From CAYRQP01 sp964426545 (GTDB lineage Bacteria > Fermentibacterota > Fermentibacteria > Fermentibacterales > JCC-6), in the NCBI GenBank assembly GCA_964426545.1, contig CAYRQP010000008.1:38478-102477 (forward strand): a stretch of DNA of 64,000 nt, in the 5' to 3' direction. Numbering within the stretch: position 1 is the first letter of the stretch; each line of letters starts with the position of its first letter. A program made the translations under genes and the position numbers. Below the pieces are notes generated by a model that saw only the letters and a list, made by a program, of their open reading frames with translations, did not search any database and had not been told where the DNA came from. This document shows positions 15,940 through 24,722 of the stretch, one piece after another.

Positions 15940-16287
15940 TCAAAACAGGTTGAGTTGCTCCGGAGCCTTCTCTTTTTCTTTCTTCGTGAGTTGCTTATCA
16001 CCAGAGAAAACAAGTGTATCTGAAAACTGTTTATCAGTGATCATGCTTATTCTGACATTCCCATCAGGTGGAAGAGCGAACTTTACTGTGTTGATTATTG
16101 AATTTGCAGAATCTCTGGATGAGCAGAACTTTGCATATACTGAAAACTGAAGCATTGAAAACCCTCGTGAAAGCAGATGTTTTCGAAAATGAGTTGCATA
16201 TCTTCTTTGCTCCTTGTCTCCCACCGGCAGGTCGAACATTGCCATAATCCACATAACTTTCATCTCCGAGATATTATCTAATGGCAT
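15940..16287 (-). CDS. cas2: CRISPR-associated endonuclease Cas2
   Basis: 115 residues. VMWIMAMFDLPVGDKEQRRY carries the beta1-loop with the conserved Asp, then ATHFRKHLLSRGFSMLQFSV. Cas2 bridges Cas1 dimers in the spacer-integration complex. The ATG at 16287 begins one base after the cas1 stop, so the pair is coupled; an internal ATG at 16263 is an alternative start. The gene reads toward the array and ends about 105 bases from the last visible repeat. Confidence 0.93.
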   Translation of the reverse strand: MPLDNISEMKVMWIMAMFDLPVGDKEQRRYATHFRKHLLSRGFSMLQFSVYAKFCSSRDSANSIINTVKFALPPDGNVRISMITDKQFSDTLVFSGDKQLTKKEKEKAPEQLNLF

Positions 16288-16288
16288 T

Positions 16289-17197
16289 TCACTGACTATC
16301 GTAATTCAGTATTTTCTTTGGCAACGGAAGTTTTCCTGACCTCTTACCCTGAAAGCGCTTCCGCAGTGCTACGCTGATTCCAGCCAGAGCCTGAAATGTT
16401 GTGACCCATTCCTTATTGATTAGCAACCGTGAGACTACAGCTGAAAGGAGTATGTGCTTTCTTTCTTTCGTAAGTTCATAGATAGAGTTATGGCTATTGA
16501 GAATCTTCCAGACAGCATAATCTACGATGGGTCGAAACGGTTCCATTATATCACTCGCAAGACAGAAGGGATTGTTTCTGTGATGATGTTGTACTCCAAG
16601 AGAGGGATGCAGTCCCACACCACAGACCGCTCTGGATGCAATGGCGTGAAGCACAGCATAACCGTAGTTAAGATAGATGTTAGCATCTTCGGCATCTCTG
16701 TCACGCTTCTCCATTAGTCCAAGACAACTCCAGTATCTTCTAGCTGCATATCCTTCCCTGTTGTCTGAATCACCGGAGAGAACATTTAAAGCAACTTTTC
16801 TCAGTCCTGCATCAGTTCCTGTAACAGTTTCCAGAATCTCCGCCTGTGACCGTATCTTCGCTCTGATCAACTCCTGCCATGCTTTCTTCTTTACAGGTTT
16901 GCTGGCTTTCGCCTGTGTCGTGAAGAACTCAGTCTGCTGTGTGTTTCCAACAAGCGGGAAGAGCATCCCGGATGGAAGGTGCTTCCTGTCTGTCATAATA
17001 AGAGGTACATTATTTTCGCCAAGTGCAGAGAGTGCCAGTTTGGTTATCGACAGGCGCGGATTGTCCATGATAACTACAGCAAGGTCTGTGAGAGGAATGC
17101 TGAATACCTCGAACTCATCATTATCGAGTTTCAGAAGGGAGTTCTCAAGGTGAATCTTCCCTTCACAGTTGCTCAGGTCGAGAATCCTGTTAATCAT
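16289..17197 (-). CDS. cas1: CRISPR-associated integrase Cas1 (type II-C)
   Basis: 302 residues from the ATG at 17197; a longer frame would overlap cas9 by about 100 bases and lacks the family start MINRILDLSNCEGKIHLENS. C-terminal signatures are NIYLNYGYAVLHAIASRAV, GLHPSLGVQHHHRNNPFCLA (catalytic His region) and SDIMEPFRPIVD (acidic metal site). Cas1 inserts new spacers at the leader end. It overlaps the cas9 stop by 8 bases. Length and motifs are normal, so adaptation should be functional. Confidence 0.94.
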   Translation of the reverse strand: MINRILDLSNCEGKIHLENSLLKLDNDEFEVFSIPLTDLAVVIMDNPRLSITKLALSALGENNVPLIMTDRKHLPSGMLFPLVGNTQQTEFFTTQAKASKPVKKKAWQELIRAKIRSQAEILETVTGTDAGLRKVALNVLSGDSDNREGYAARRYWSCLGLMEKRDRDAEDANIYLNYGYAVLHAIASRAVCGVGLHPSLGVQHHHRNNPFCLASDIMEPFRPIVDYAVWKILNSHNSIYELTKERKHILLSAVVSRLLINKEWVTTFQALAGISVALRKRFQGKRSGKLPLPKKILNYDSQ

Positions 17198-20100
17198 TTG
17201 CCCGCCGCAGTTCACCGAGGGGTGTAATGGTGTACTTGATGGGATTGGAAGTCCGCAGTGTATTTGGTTGTTTAAAGAACCACTCATGTGAATTCATGAT
17301 ATCTCTTTTAAGACGGGCGTCATTAATTCTGACAAAAGAGATTGTTTTTGCTTCCGAAATCGCTCTTACCAAGACTTGTTCCCGGTTTCCTTTTACATCT
17401 AATTCAAAAACATCTCCCCTTCTCACAGTCATCTTGAACTTCTTGTTCTTTTCGTTTACTTTGTTGATAACAGGTTTTCCGCTTATGAGCCTTTGCCTGG
17501 CTTCAAGCATTGTAACAACTTCCCCATGCCATTTGATCTCATCTCCCTGATCATCGAGTTCAGCATAAATCATCATGTGGTGGTTGTTGCTGGTGACCAC
17601 ATTTCGCTGTCTCTTACCTTCTCCCACAGTGATTGTGTTTTGAGTTCTTCGGATTTTGACTTTGTGAATGGGTATTCGTGTTCTTCCATCGCTACTTTTG
17701 AGTACCGGATGATTTTCAGGTTCCTTGAATGCCTTCTTCGGATCTGTCATACCGAGTTGAGTGAGTTTCTCTATGATTGCTTTTTGAATGCCTGAATCCA
17801 CGATTCTGTCGATATCCTTGATGGAAAGTGCTTCAACCGGTGTACGGACATGCCTAACTTTGATTTCCTTTCCGTTCTTGGTGAAATCATGCTCTTTCGA
17901 GTAAAATGTTTCCTTATGGAAACTCCCCCTTACTTTTTTAGATATGTGATGTGAGACTTTGATTTTATCTATGGTTTCCTCAAGGTCGTCCAGGAATGAA
18001 TCCCAGTTCTCTACAGGCTTGCCGTCTCCCATACTGAAATGAATATAGTTATTCCCACTCTCTTCGAGTGAAAGAGCGTGTTTGCTTAGTTTCTGTACTG
18101 TTGCATTGGAGGTCATTGCTATCGCAACGGCATCCACAGCATGATGGCGATGGTCATCTCGGGTTTTTAAGTCTCCATCACCCAATATGTTGTTCATGTT
18201 GTACATTGAGCGGATGTTATATGTGAGTCCGCCTGAGAGAACATTGACTCTTCGCTTGCCATCGATTGCGGAATTCACACCGCCGTAGAGAAGGCCGAGA
18301 TAGGCCGCGGCTTCCTTTGAAGCATATCTTGTGTCATTCAGATGACGGCTTGAGAAATCAGCGAACTGCTTTTCTACTTCATCGGGCTGCATCTCAAACA
18401 GTTCGAGTTTTCTTCCCGATAATCTACCGTTGAAACTGGTTACGCGGTTAAGGATGTCGTCGTATTGCTTCGTATCATGATAGGCTTCATAAGGAGTACG
18501 ATTGCCTTTCTTACTGTTCTCTTCTGTATAACACAGAGTTTTGTTTATATATGAATCATCCAGGGAACGGCTTCTCGGGATTATGTGTTCGATCTCGAAT
18601 TGAGGATGAGTTCCGAGAAGTGCTTTGAGACCTATCCCCCGTCCGGTATAAGGACATATCCAGTTGCACTCCTTTGCCAGTTGTATCTTTAGTATGTCAT
18701 CCCTGTTGGGTTTGTATGCCGGAAATTCAGTTTCGATCTCATTTCGGGCAATGTTCCGTTCCTTTTCTAATTCGCGGTTCTTCTTTATGAGAGATTTCTT
18801 CTCCTTGTTACTGCGCTTTATATCACGTGCAAGTTCTACCCTGACACTTCCCGGTTTCCCATATTTTCTGATAACGCTGTTCACAACCTGTCTCAATTCA
18901 GTAAGACACCTCTCTACAACAGGATTCCGGAGGTCGAGTGAAGCCGTGTTCAGCATCGGAAGATGATCATGGACTATTCCATCTGATTTGAAAGAATCAG
19001 GATATACTTCCTTTACTGCTTCACTGTAAGCCATTCCTTCGCGGAGCAATGGATTCAATCTCTTTATGGCCTTGAGTGATAAATTACAGTAGTCAGCTTC
19101 AAGCCTGATAGCTGCAAATTCCACTGCCTTTTCGGGAGTGAGTTTCCAGACATTCATCGCTCTCTTAATCAAAGGTTTCTCTTTCTCGAATGAATGCAGG
19201 TCATGAATCATCTTCTCCTGGTCGGAATCTGAGAACTCATCCCAGCGGTCTCCAAATACTCTCTTTACTGCGGCAAGTGTGCGATTACCTTTAAGGGATT
19301 TCTCACCGCCAGCTTCGATTGAGAATGTTGCACCCTTCGGCAAACTGATAAGCTTCCTTGCTTTCGTGATTTTGATGTTTCCATTCTTGTCAAGGTCATC
19401 CGTTTCGGCATTCAGGATTACAAGTAATTTACTGTATTCTTCCTGACTCAGATCTCGAAGTGTACCATCGAATTCTGTTACCCGAAGATTATTCAGGTTT
19501 TGGAGTATTCTGAACTGCTGGGCTTCTATTCTATACCATGGACATCTTATTTTGTTCTTCTCAAGACTGCAGTGTCCGATAAGGTGTTTAACACTTTTAA
19601 GTTTTCTTTGGAAGAAAATCGCTTTCTCAATCTGCTTTACCTGGGCATCCGTCAGGAGTTCGGATTGCATCTTCATAATTTGCGTGAATTCATCCTTATA
19701 CATTGAGCGTGCAGTCCATCGCTTCCGTATTCTTGTCTTTGTTGGATCGACATATGCGAAGTATTCTCCGAGGGTTCTGGCACCTGCTTCATCCATGTCC
19801 TTCGAGAGTTGAGATATGCCTTCCTTTACGACACCTTCTTCGGAATCAGTAAGGGACTTTCTGTTACTCCAGAAACCCCTGCGCTGGGCAAGATGATAGA
19901 TTGCTCTTCCCAACAGGTATGGAGGAAGTTCACTGTCGAGTGCAAGGCATCGTAGATAATAAGGATAGGTGTGTGCAATTACTTTGTCGCTTGGGCGGGT
20001 TTCCTGATTTATCGAGCGGCAGTACTTGCGTGCTTCTTCATCTAGTTTGAGTATGATTACCTCGATATCGTCCCCTTCGGGAAGCAGAGAATACTTCTGG

Positions 20101-20360
20101 AGCAGGTGCTGGAGTTTCAGCATCCGTCTTCGCCTGCGTGCAAGATTACGCCTTATGCTTCTCGCATCCCTCCGTTCCGCACAGCGTGATTCCGCTCTTC
20201 CGCTTGCTATGTCACCGTCCATCCCTGCTTCAAACACCCTTACTCCTGCATCAACAATATGTGTGGGCTGATTTGAACCGACTTCTTTTCTTAACAGAGC
20301 CCAACCAAGAGAGTTTGTCCCGAGGTCGAGACCGAGCACTAAATCATCATTGAATCTCAT
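17190..20360 (-). CDS. cas9: CRISPR effector nuclease Cas9, type II-C
   Basis: 1056 residues from the ATG at 20360, which has AAGGAG 4 bases upstream. Domain order: RuvC-I LVLGLDLGTNSLGWALL (Asp12), Arg-rich bridge helix RSIRRNLARRRRRMLKLQ, helical lobe, RuvC-II GSVRVELARDIKRSNKEK (Glu509), HNH FEIEHIIPRSRSLDDSYINK (His592) with Asn615 in ENSKKGN, RuvC-III DDHRHHAVDAVAIAM (His739, Asp743), then a C-terminal PAM-interacting part of about 300 residues. All nuclease residues are kept. The compact size, cas9-cas1-cas2 order and lack of csn2 or cas4 make it II-C. It cuts DNA guided by crRNA:tracrRNA. The PAM cannot be inferred. Confidence 0.97.
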   Translation of the reverse strand: MRFNDDLVLGLDLGTNSLGWALLRKEVGSNQPTHIVDAGVRVFEAGMDGDIASGRAESRCAERRDARSIRRNLARRRRRMLKLQHLLQKYSLLPEGDDIEVIILKLDEEARKYCRSINQETRPSDKVIAHTYPYYLRCLALDSELPPYLLGRAIYHLAQRRGFWSNRKSLTDSEEGVVKEGISQLSKDMDEAGARTLGEYFAYVDPTKTRIRKRWTARSMYKDEFTQIMKMQSELLTDAQVKQIEKAIFFQRKLKSVKHLIGHCSLEKNKIRCPWYRIEAQQFRILQNLNNLRVTEFDGTLRDLSQEEYSKLLVILNAETDDLDKNGNIKITKARKLISLPKGATFSIEAGGEKSLKGNRTLAAVKRVFGDRWDEFSDSDQEKMIHDLHSFEKEKPLIKRAMNVWKLTPEKAVEFAAIRLEADYCNLSLKAIKRLNPLLREGMAYSEAVKEVYPDSFKSDGIVHDHLPMLNTASLDLRNPVVERCLTELRQVVNSVIRKYGKPGSVRVELARDIKRSNKEKKSLIKKNRELEKERNIARNEIETEFPAYKPNRDDILKIQLAKECNWICPYTGRGIGLKALLGTHPQFEIEHIIPRSRSLDDSYINKTLCYTEENSKKGNRTPYEAYHDTKQYDDILNRVTSFNGRLSGRKLELFEMQPDEVEKQFADFSSRHLNDTRYASKEAAAYLGLLYGGVNSAIDGKRRVNVLSGGLTYNIRSMYNMNNILGDGDLKTRDDHRHHAVDAVAIAMTSNATVQKLSKHALSLEESGNNYIHFSMGDGKPVENWDSFLDDLEETIDKIKVSHHISKKVRGSFHKETFYSKEHDFTKNGKEIKVRHVRTPVEALSIKDIDRIVDSGIQKAIIEKLTQLGMTDPKKAFKEPENHPVLKSSDGRTRIPIHKVKIRRTQNTITVGEGKRQRNVVTSNNHHMMIYAELDDQGDEIKWHGEVVTMLEARQRLISGKPVINKVNEKNKKFKMTVRRGDVFELDVKGNREQVLVRAISEAKTISFVRINDARLKRDIMNSHEWFFKQPNTLRTSNPIKYTITPLGELRRAND

Positions 20361-20401
20361 GATACTCCTTAACCTTACTGTATGCAGTAATCTGCAGTGT
20401 A

Positions 20402-20429
20402 TTGACATTTACTTAGTATAATATTAAAT
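20402..20429 (+). promoter_or_regulatory. putative tracrRNA promoter in the cas9-tracrRNA divergent gap
   Basis: TTGACA at 20402-20407 is followed after 16 bases by TTAAAT at 20424-20429; a perfect TATAAT at 20417-20422 also lies here but only 9 bases from TTGACA. A start near 20436 would put the anti-repeat at the very 5' end of the RNA. The same AT-rich strip must hold the cas9 promoter on the other strand. Confidence 0.45.
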
Positions 20430-20436
20430 TATCAAT

Positions 20437-20535
20437 ATTCTGCAAGTCCTAGTAAGAGATTATTAGGTTTCGCAGGCAACTCCCTGTGGGGAGTCCTAAG
20501 GCCGTCTCGCCCGATAAGGAAAGGACGGCCTTTTT
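20437..20535 (+). ncRNA. tracrRNA of the type II-C system
   Basis: The anti-repeat ATTCTGCAAGTCCTAGT at 20437-20453 pairs with repeat positions 1-17 by 14 Watson-Crick and 3 G-U pairs with no bulge. The tail then has a 6-bp hairpin ACTCCC-TGTG-GGGAGT (20480-20495) and ends in a strong terminator (20498-20535). It is transcribed away from cas9, on the opposite side of the cas operon from the array. The pairing fixes the array direction as plus. Boundaries are predicted; only the terminator end is firm. Confidence 0.85.
20498..20535 (+). terminator. Rho-independent terminator ending the tracrRNA
   Basis: AAGGCCGTC at 20498-20506 pairs with GACGGCCTT at 20524-20532, and the U-tract TTTTT is at 20531-20535. 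The stem is GC-rich at its base, so termination should be strong. Confidence 0.9.
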
Positions 20536-20562
20536 GTATTCCATGTATGCAGGTGCTTCTGA

Positions 20563-20604
20563 GGAACACTCCTTCTTCGGAGGAATTTCACCTTAAGGTG
20601 TTCC
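20563..20604. other. structured inverted repeat between tracrRNA and sulfatase gene
   Basis: GGAACAC (20563-20569) pairs with GTGTTCC (20598-20604); inside are CTCC/GGAG (20569-20572 with 20579-20582) and the palindrome CCTTAAGG (20591-20598). It overlaps the right 59-bp repeat. No U-tract on either strand. It may be the end of a mobile element or a 3' stabiliser of the sulfatase mRNA. Confidence 0.45.
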
Positions 20605-20653
20605 AGAAACTACAGTTATTTGAATAATTAAGTATACTGTCCCTTTAACTAGC
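20595..20653 (+). repeat. 59-bp dispersed repeat, right copy flanking the CRISPR island
   Basis: Begins aaggtgttccagaaact and contains aattaagtatactgtccct; gap-free match to 15596-15654 (about 43 of 59). It runs into the stop codon of the sulfatase gene at 20649-20651, so that stop may have been supplied by the repeat. Confidence 0.6.
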
Positions 20654-21995
20654 GCAGGTAGCCGAGGTCGCGGAGTTGGTTGTTGATTGATTCTTCGAGG
20701 GGGACGGCGGGCGGTGAGTAGAGTGGTGGGGTTGCCCAGTAGAGTTCGACGGCTTCGATGAGGAGTACGTTTGGGGTGTTGAGTGGGGATTGCTCACTCG
20801 GGTCTTGTTCGAGGTCATACAGTTCGGTGTTGCCCGTGCTTTGTTTCCAGATGAGTTTAAGGTCGTTGCGTCTTATCGAGACTTCGTTTACCGTAGTCCA
20901 GAGAAGGTCGCTTGCAGGGATATTCATATCCGGAAATTCTGGTGCAAGGATGTTCCTGCCTTTCAGGTCGCGGGTGTCGATTCCCAGGTATTCGAGAATT
21001 GTGGGAAGAAGGTCAATCTGAGTAACCGGTGTGTTTGAAGTTACACCCATTGGGATGGTCGGTCCGGAGATGATGAGCGGGACACGGGTTACTTCCTGAT
21101 AGAGTGTCCTGCCGTGTTCTATTCCACCGTGCTCGTAGAATTCTTCTCCGTGGTCTGCTGCGATAATTACCAGAAGGTCTTCTGCCAGTCCCATTGTATC
21201 GAGAGAGTCGATGAGTCTGCCTATCTGGACATCCGTGAAGGCGATCTCGCCGTCATAGAGTGCGGTCAGGTTATAAAGACCGCTGTCGTCCATTCTGAAT
21301 CCTTCATCGTTTACTTCGACGAGTTGGCTGACAGTTCCCCAGTCTTCGCCGTATTCACCGCTATATCCGGGGGTTGTGAAGAGTGTATCATACGGAGCGG
21401 GTGGATTGTAAGGCAGATGCGGGTCGTAGAAGTGGACTACTGCGAGGAAAGGATCGGCTTTGTCGATTGTGTTTATCCATTCGAGAACATCATCAACTGT
21501 TGTGTCGGCTTTCCTGAGTGACTGCCTGTTGCTTACCCCCTGGCAGTCGAAGTGGTCGAATCCCCTGTGGAAGCCGAAGTCTTCGCTCAGGAACACGACA
21601 TTGAAGAAGCCGCCTGTAGTCCAGCCATAAGAATGAAGAATGTTCTGAAGGACAGGCATCGAACTGTCGAGTCCATAGAGGATACCTTCTTTGCGGACTG
21701 CACAGTGTTCTCTTGGTGTTATTCCCGAGAGTATTGAAGTTACGGCCGGGAGTGTCCATGAACTCTGTGACTGCATCTGAGTATACGCAATTCCTGCTTC
21801 TGCGATGCTGTCTAATACAGGTGTTGTATTGCGCTCATATCCGCAGTATCCGGTGTGATCCGCTCTAAGAGTATCTATAATTATCAGCAGTATATTATGA
21901 TGCTGTATATCCGCCTGTGATGGGTTGTTAGACCGCTCGCACGAGAAAGTGAATAATAGCGAGATTATAAATAACAGGGTGAATATATTTCTCAT
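20649..21995 (-). CDS. lipoprotein of the sulfatase/alkaline phosphatase fold
   Basis: 448 residues. MRNIFTLLFIISLLFTFSC is a lipoprotein signal with Cys19. Metal-site signatures are ILLIIIDTLRADHTGYCGYE, VVHFYDPHLPYNPPAPYDT and VIIAADHGEEFYEHGGIEHG. The usual formylglycine site (C/S-x-P-S-R) is absent; the matching place reads SSWTLPAVTSILSG, so a Thr or Ser probably serves as nucleophile, as in phosphoethanolamine or glycerol-phosphate transferases. Substrate unknown; it may act on surface glycans or lipids in the envelope. Its ATG overlaps the polA stop by one base. The last codons adjoin the 59-bp repeat. Confidence 0.87.
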   Translation of the reverse strand: MRNIFTLLFIISLLFTFSCERSNNPSQADIQHHNILLIIIDTLRADHTGYCGYERNTTPVLDSIAEAGIAYTQMQSQSSWTLPAVTSILSGITPREHCAVRKEGILYGLDSSMPVLQNILHSYGWTTGGFFNVVFLSEDFGFHRGFDHFDCQGVSNRQSLRKADTTVDDVLEWINTIDKADPFLAVVHFYDPHLPYNPPAPYDTLFTTPGYSGEYGEDWGTVSQLVEVNDEGFRMDDSGLYNLTALYDGEIAFTDVQIGRLIDSLDTMGLAEDLLVIIAADHGEEFYEHGGIEHGRTLYQEVTRVPLIISGPTIPMGVTSNTPVTQIDLLPTILEYLGIDTRDLKGRNILAPEFPDMNIPASDLLWTTVNEVSIRRNDLKLIWKQSTGNTELYDLEQDPSEQSPLNTPNVLLIEAVELYWATPPLYSPPAVPLEESINNQLRDLGYLR

Positions 21996-24688
21996 CAGTG
22001 CTGTGCTTCCAGCCAGTCTTTACCCGAACCCGTTTCGACGATGAGCGGGACTTTGAGTTTTATTGCGTTCTCCATTTCATGTTTGATAATGCCTTCTGCC
22101 TGTTTCAGTTCCGATTCGGGGCAGGTTACGACAAGTTCGTCATGTACCTGCAGAACAAGTCCGGCTTCAGGGAGTTCGTTCTTCAGGCGTTTATCGACTC
22201 TCAGCATTGCAATTTTGATGATGTCGGCGGCAGAGCCCTGTATGACAGTGTTTACAGCCATTCGTTCCATTGCCTTCCTCTGTGCGCCTTTTGCCTGTGC
22301 CATCCCCTTGAAGTTACGGCGACGGCCTAAGATAGTTCTTGTCTCTTCGGTTGCTTCGGCATCCCTGATGGATTTCTCGATGTAGAAGTGCAATTCAGGA
22401 TATGTTGCCATATATCTGTTTATGATGTCTGAAGCTTCATGGTGGGGAATCCCCAGACGTTGGGAAAGACCGTATGGGCTTATTCCGTAAGTTATGGAGA
22501 AGTTCACCGTCTTTGCCTTGCGTCGGTTATCAGGCTGTGCGTCGCCGAAAAGGTGTATAGATGTCGAAGAATGTATATCCTCTGCTCTTTCATACGCTTC
22601 GCGGAGTTTGCCGGGGCCTGCAAAGTGGGCTAGAACTCTCAGTTCTATTTGAGAATAGTCAGCTGTTATGAGGACGCTGTTTTCAGTAGGCGGGATGAAA
22701 CAGCGTCTTACCTCTCTCCCGCGTGCAGTCTTGATGGGGATGTTCTGCAGGTTGGGATTGCTGGAACTCAATCTGCCGGTTGCGGTGACTGTCTGGCTGA
22801 AGTTTGTATGAATGAGACTATCAAATGAGCAGAGGTAATTAGGGAGTTTGCTGATGTAGGTGTTGAGGAGTTTTGCGATGGTACGGTGTTCGAGGACTAT
22901 ATCGACAAAGCGGTGCTGTCCCTGCAATGCGTTGAGAACTTCTATCCCTGAGCTGTTCTTACCTTTCCTTGTCTTGCGGACAGGTTTTAAACCAAGAACA
23001 TCGAAAAGGATGTCAGATACCTGTGAAGGGCTGTTGAGATTGATATTTGCACCTATGATTGCGTTTACCTCCGCTTCGAGTTTACCGGCTTCAAGGGAGA
23101 AGTCCCCTTCAAGCAGGTTTAGGGAGTCTGTATCGAGTGCGATTCCCCGTTTTTCCATGTCGGAGATTACCTGTACGAGCGGGATCTCAAGGTCTGTGTA
23201 GAGTGATTCGAGTTCTTTGTCTTTATTGAGGACGGTGGTCAGGACTTCATTGAGTTGAAATGCCACTGATGCGTCGGCACAACAGTATGCAGCCACTTCC
23301 CCTGTGTCTGCATCAGCAAGTGTTGCTGCACTGCCGAGAACATCTTTATAAGATCTCATTTTCTTGTTGAGCCAGTCGAGAGAGAGTTTCTTCAAGGCGT
23401 GCGAGTGGCTTTCGGGGCGGATGATGTAGTCGGCAATCATGGGATCGCCGGCTATTTCGAAACCGGTTACGCCTATCTTCTGCAGTACATGAATATCGAA
23501 TGAAGCGTTTTGTGCTATGACTTTTCTCCCTTTGAGCACTTTGTTCAGGAATGTTACTGCAGTATTCAAGGGAAGTGCGTTCGGGCCAGTAAGCGGAATA
23601 TAGACAGCTGAGTCCTTTGATGAAGCAACCGAAACACCGACAATGTCCGCTTCGAAGGGATTGGTCGATGTGGTTTCGGTATCCACTGCAAGTAACTGAT
23701 CTCCCGTATCTCCGGGGATACCTGCTGATGTTGTCTCTGATGATGTGATAATGCTGACAGATGTGCTCCACTCGTTAACGGGTTCACGCACAACGGAGCT
23801 GAAAAGGTCATTCCCTGACGGAATATCGAGTCTGTCCATCAGGTTGTACATTCCGAGGTTACTGAGGATAGTCGCTGCATTCGGGATATCCGTGTCTTTG
23901 ATAACAAGTTCATCAGGTTGTGCATTTATGTGATGTTCGGACGGGATGAGTGATATGAGCCTTTTGCTCAATTGTGCTGATTTCCTGCCTTCTTCGAGTT
24001 TCTTTCTTGTATTTACTGAGTCTATTTTGTCGAGATTTTCGTAAATACTATCAAGCGTACCGAATTGTCCTAAAAGGTGCCTGGCACCTTTGGGGCCGAT
24101 GCCGCGGACACCGGGGATGTTGTCGGATGAATCGCCTGTGAGTGAAAGATAGTCGACAATCTGGTCAGCCCTGACTCCCATGATGTCAGGAGCATCAGAT
24201 AACTCGACCAGGCGGGATCCGTTTCCCTTTCGGAGCGGACGGAGAACTGTAACATTGTCACCAAGCAGCTGGAGAAGGTCCTTGTCTGATGTAAGTATCA
24301 TCACGGAGATATCCGATGATGCGGCTTTCTGAGTCAGGTCGGCTATGATGTCGTCTGCTTCGAGTCCCCTCTCTTCGAGCAGCGGAATACCGAGAAGCGG
24401 GATGATTTCCCGTGCGAGGTCTGCCTGCACTTTGAGTTCATCCGGCATTGGCGGTCTGTTTGCCTTGTAGTCAGGGAAGATATCTTTCCTGAAGGGCTTT
24501 GCGGGAAAATCGAATATTGCTCCGACCATGTCAGGAGAGTACTTGTCGATGTGGTTCAGTATTTCTGAAACAAGGTAGTAAACACCGCTTGTGACAGTTC
24601 CGTCGGGAGAGGTAAGTGGGCTGCGTCTCATTGCGAAGTGTCCCCTGTAAAGCAGTCCGTAACTGTCTATCAACAGCAGTTTCTTCAT
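21995..24688 (-). CDS. polA: DNA polymerase I
   Basis: 897 residues from the ATG at 24688 (GGAG 8 bases upstream; MKKLLLIDSYGLLYRGHFAM is the family N-terminus, so 41 codons further upstream are not used). The 5'-3' exonuclease holds LEERGLEADDIIADL and TGDSSDNIPGVRGIGPKGA. The 3'-5' exonuclease keeps LLAVDTETTSTNPFEADIVG and is therefore probably active. The polymerase domain has DYSQIELRVLAHFAG, RRKAKTVNFSITYGISPYGL and VLQVHDELVV. It works in repair and Okazaki-fragment processing. Complete; follows the GT9-like gene after 34 bases. Confidence 0.97.
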   Translation of the reverse strand: MKKLLLIDSYGLLYRGHFAMRRSPLTSPDGTVTSGVYYLVSEILNHIDKYSPDMVGAIFDFPAKPFRKDIFPDYKANRPPMPDELKVQADLAREIIPLLGIPLLEERGLEADDIIADLTQKAASSDISVMILTSDKDLLQLLGDNVTVLRPLRKGNGSRLVELSDAPDIMGVRADQIVDYLSLTGDSSDNIPGVRGIGPKGARHLLGQFGTLDSIYENLDKIDSVNTRKKLEEGRKSAQLSKRLISLIPSEHHINAQPDELVIKDTDIPNAATILSNLGMYNLMDRLDIPSGNDLFSSVVREPVNEWSTSVSIITSSETTSAGIPGDTGDQLLAVDTETTSTNPFEADIVGVSVASSKDSAVYIPLTGPNALPLNTAVTFLNKVLKGRKVIAQNASFDIHVLQKIGVTGFEIAGDPMIADYIIRPESHSHALKKLSLDWLNKKMRSYKDVLGSAATLADADTGEVAAYCCADASVAFQLNEVLTTVLNKDKELESLYTDLEIPLVQVISDMEKRGIALDTDSLNLLEGDFSLEAGKLEAEVNAIIGANINLNSPSQVSDILFDVLGLKPVRKTRKGKNSSGIEVLNALQGQHRFVDIVLEHRTIAKLLNTYISKLPNYLCSFDSLIHTNFSQTVTATGRLSSSNPNLQNIPIKTARGREVRRCFIPPTENSVLITADYSQIELRVLAHFAGPGKLREAYERAEDIHSSTSIHLFGDAQPDNRRKAKTVNFSITYGISPYGLSQRLGIPHHEASDIINRYMATYPELHFYIEKSIRDAEATEETRTILGRRRNFKGMAQAKGAQRKAMERMAVNTVIQGSAADIIKIAMLRVDKRLKNELPEAGLVLQVHDELVVTCPESELKQAEGIIKHEMENAIKLKVPLIVETGSGKDWLEAQH

Positions 24689-24722
24689 AATGTCTCCGTT
24701 TATATCTGTGTTAGCAATAGTC

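Noticed and set aside
20361..20408. Longer Cas9 start (16 extra residues)
   Set aside because: The ATG at 20360 has AAGGAG and begins just before RuvC-I, as usual for Cas9.
20649..21995. True sulfatase
   Set aside because: The formylglycine C/S-x-P-S-R site is missing, so only the fold family is called.
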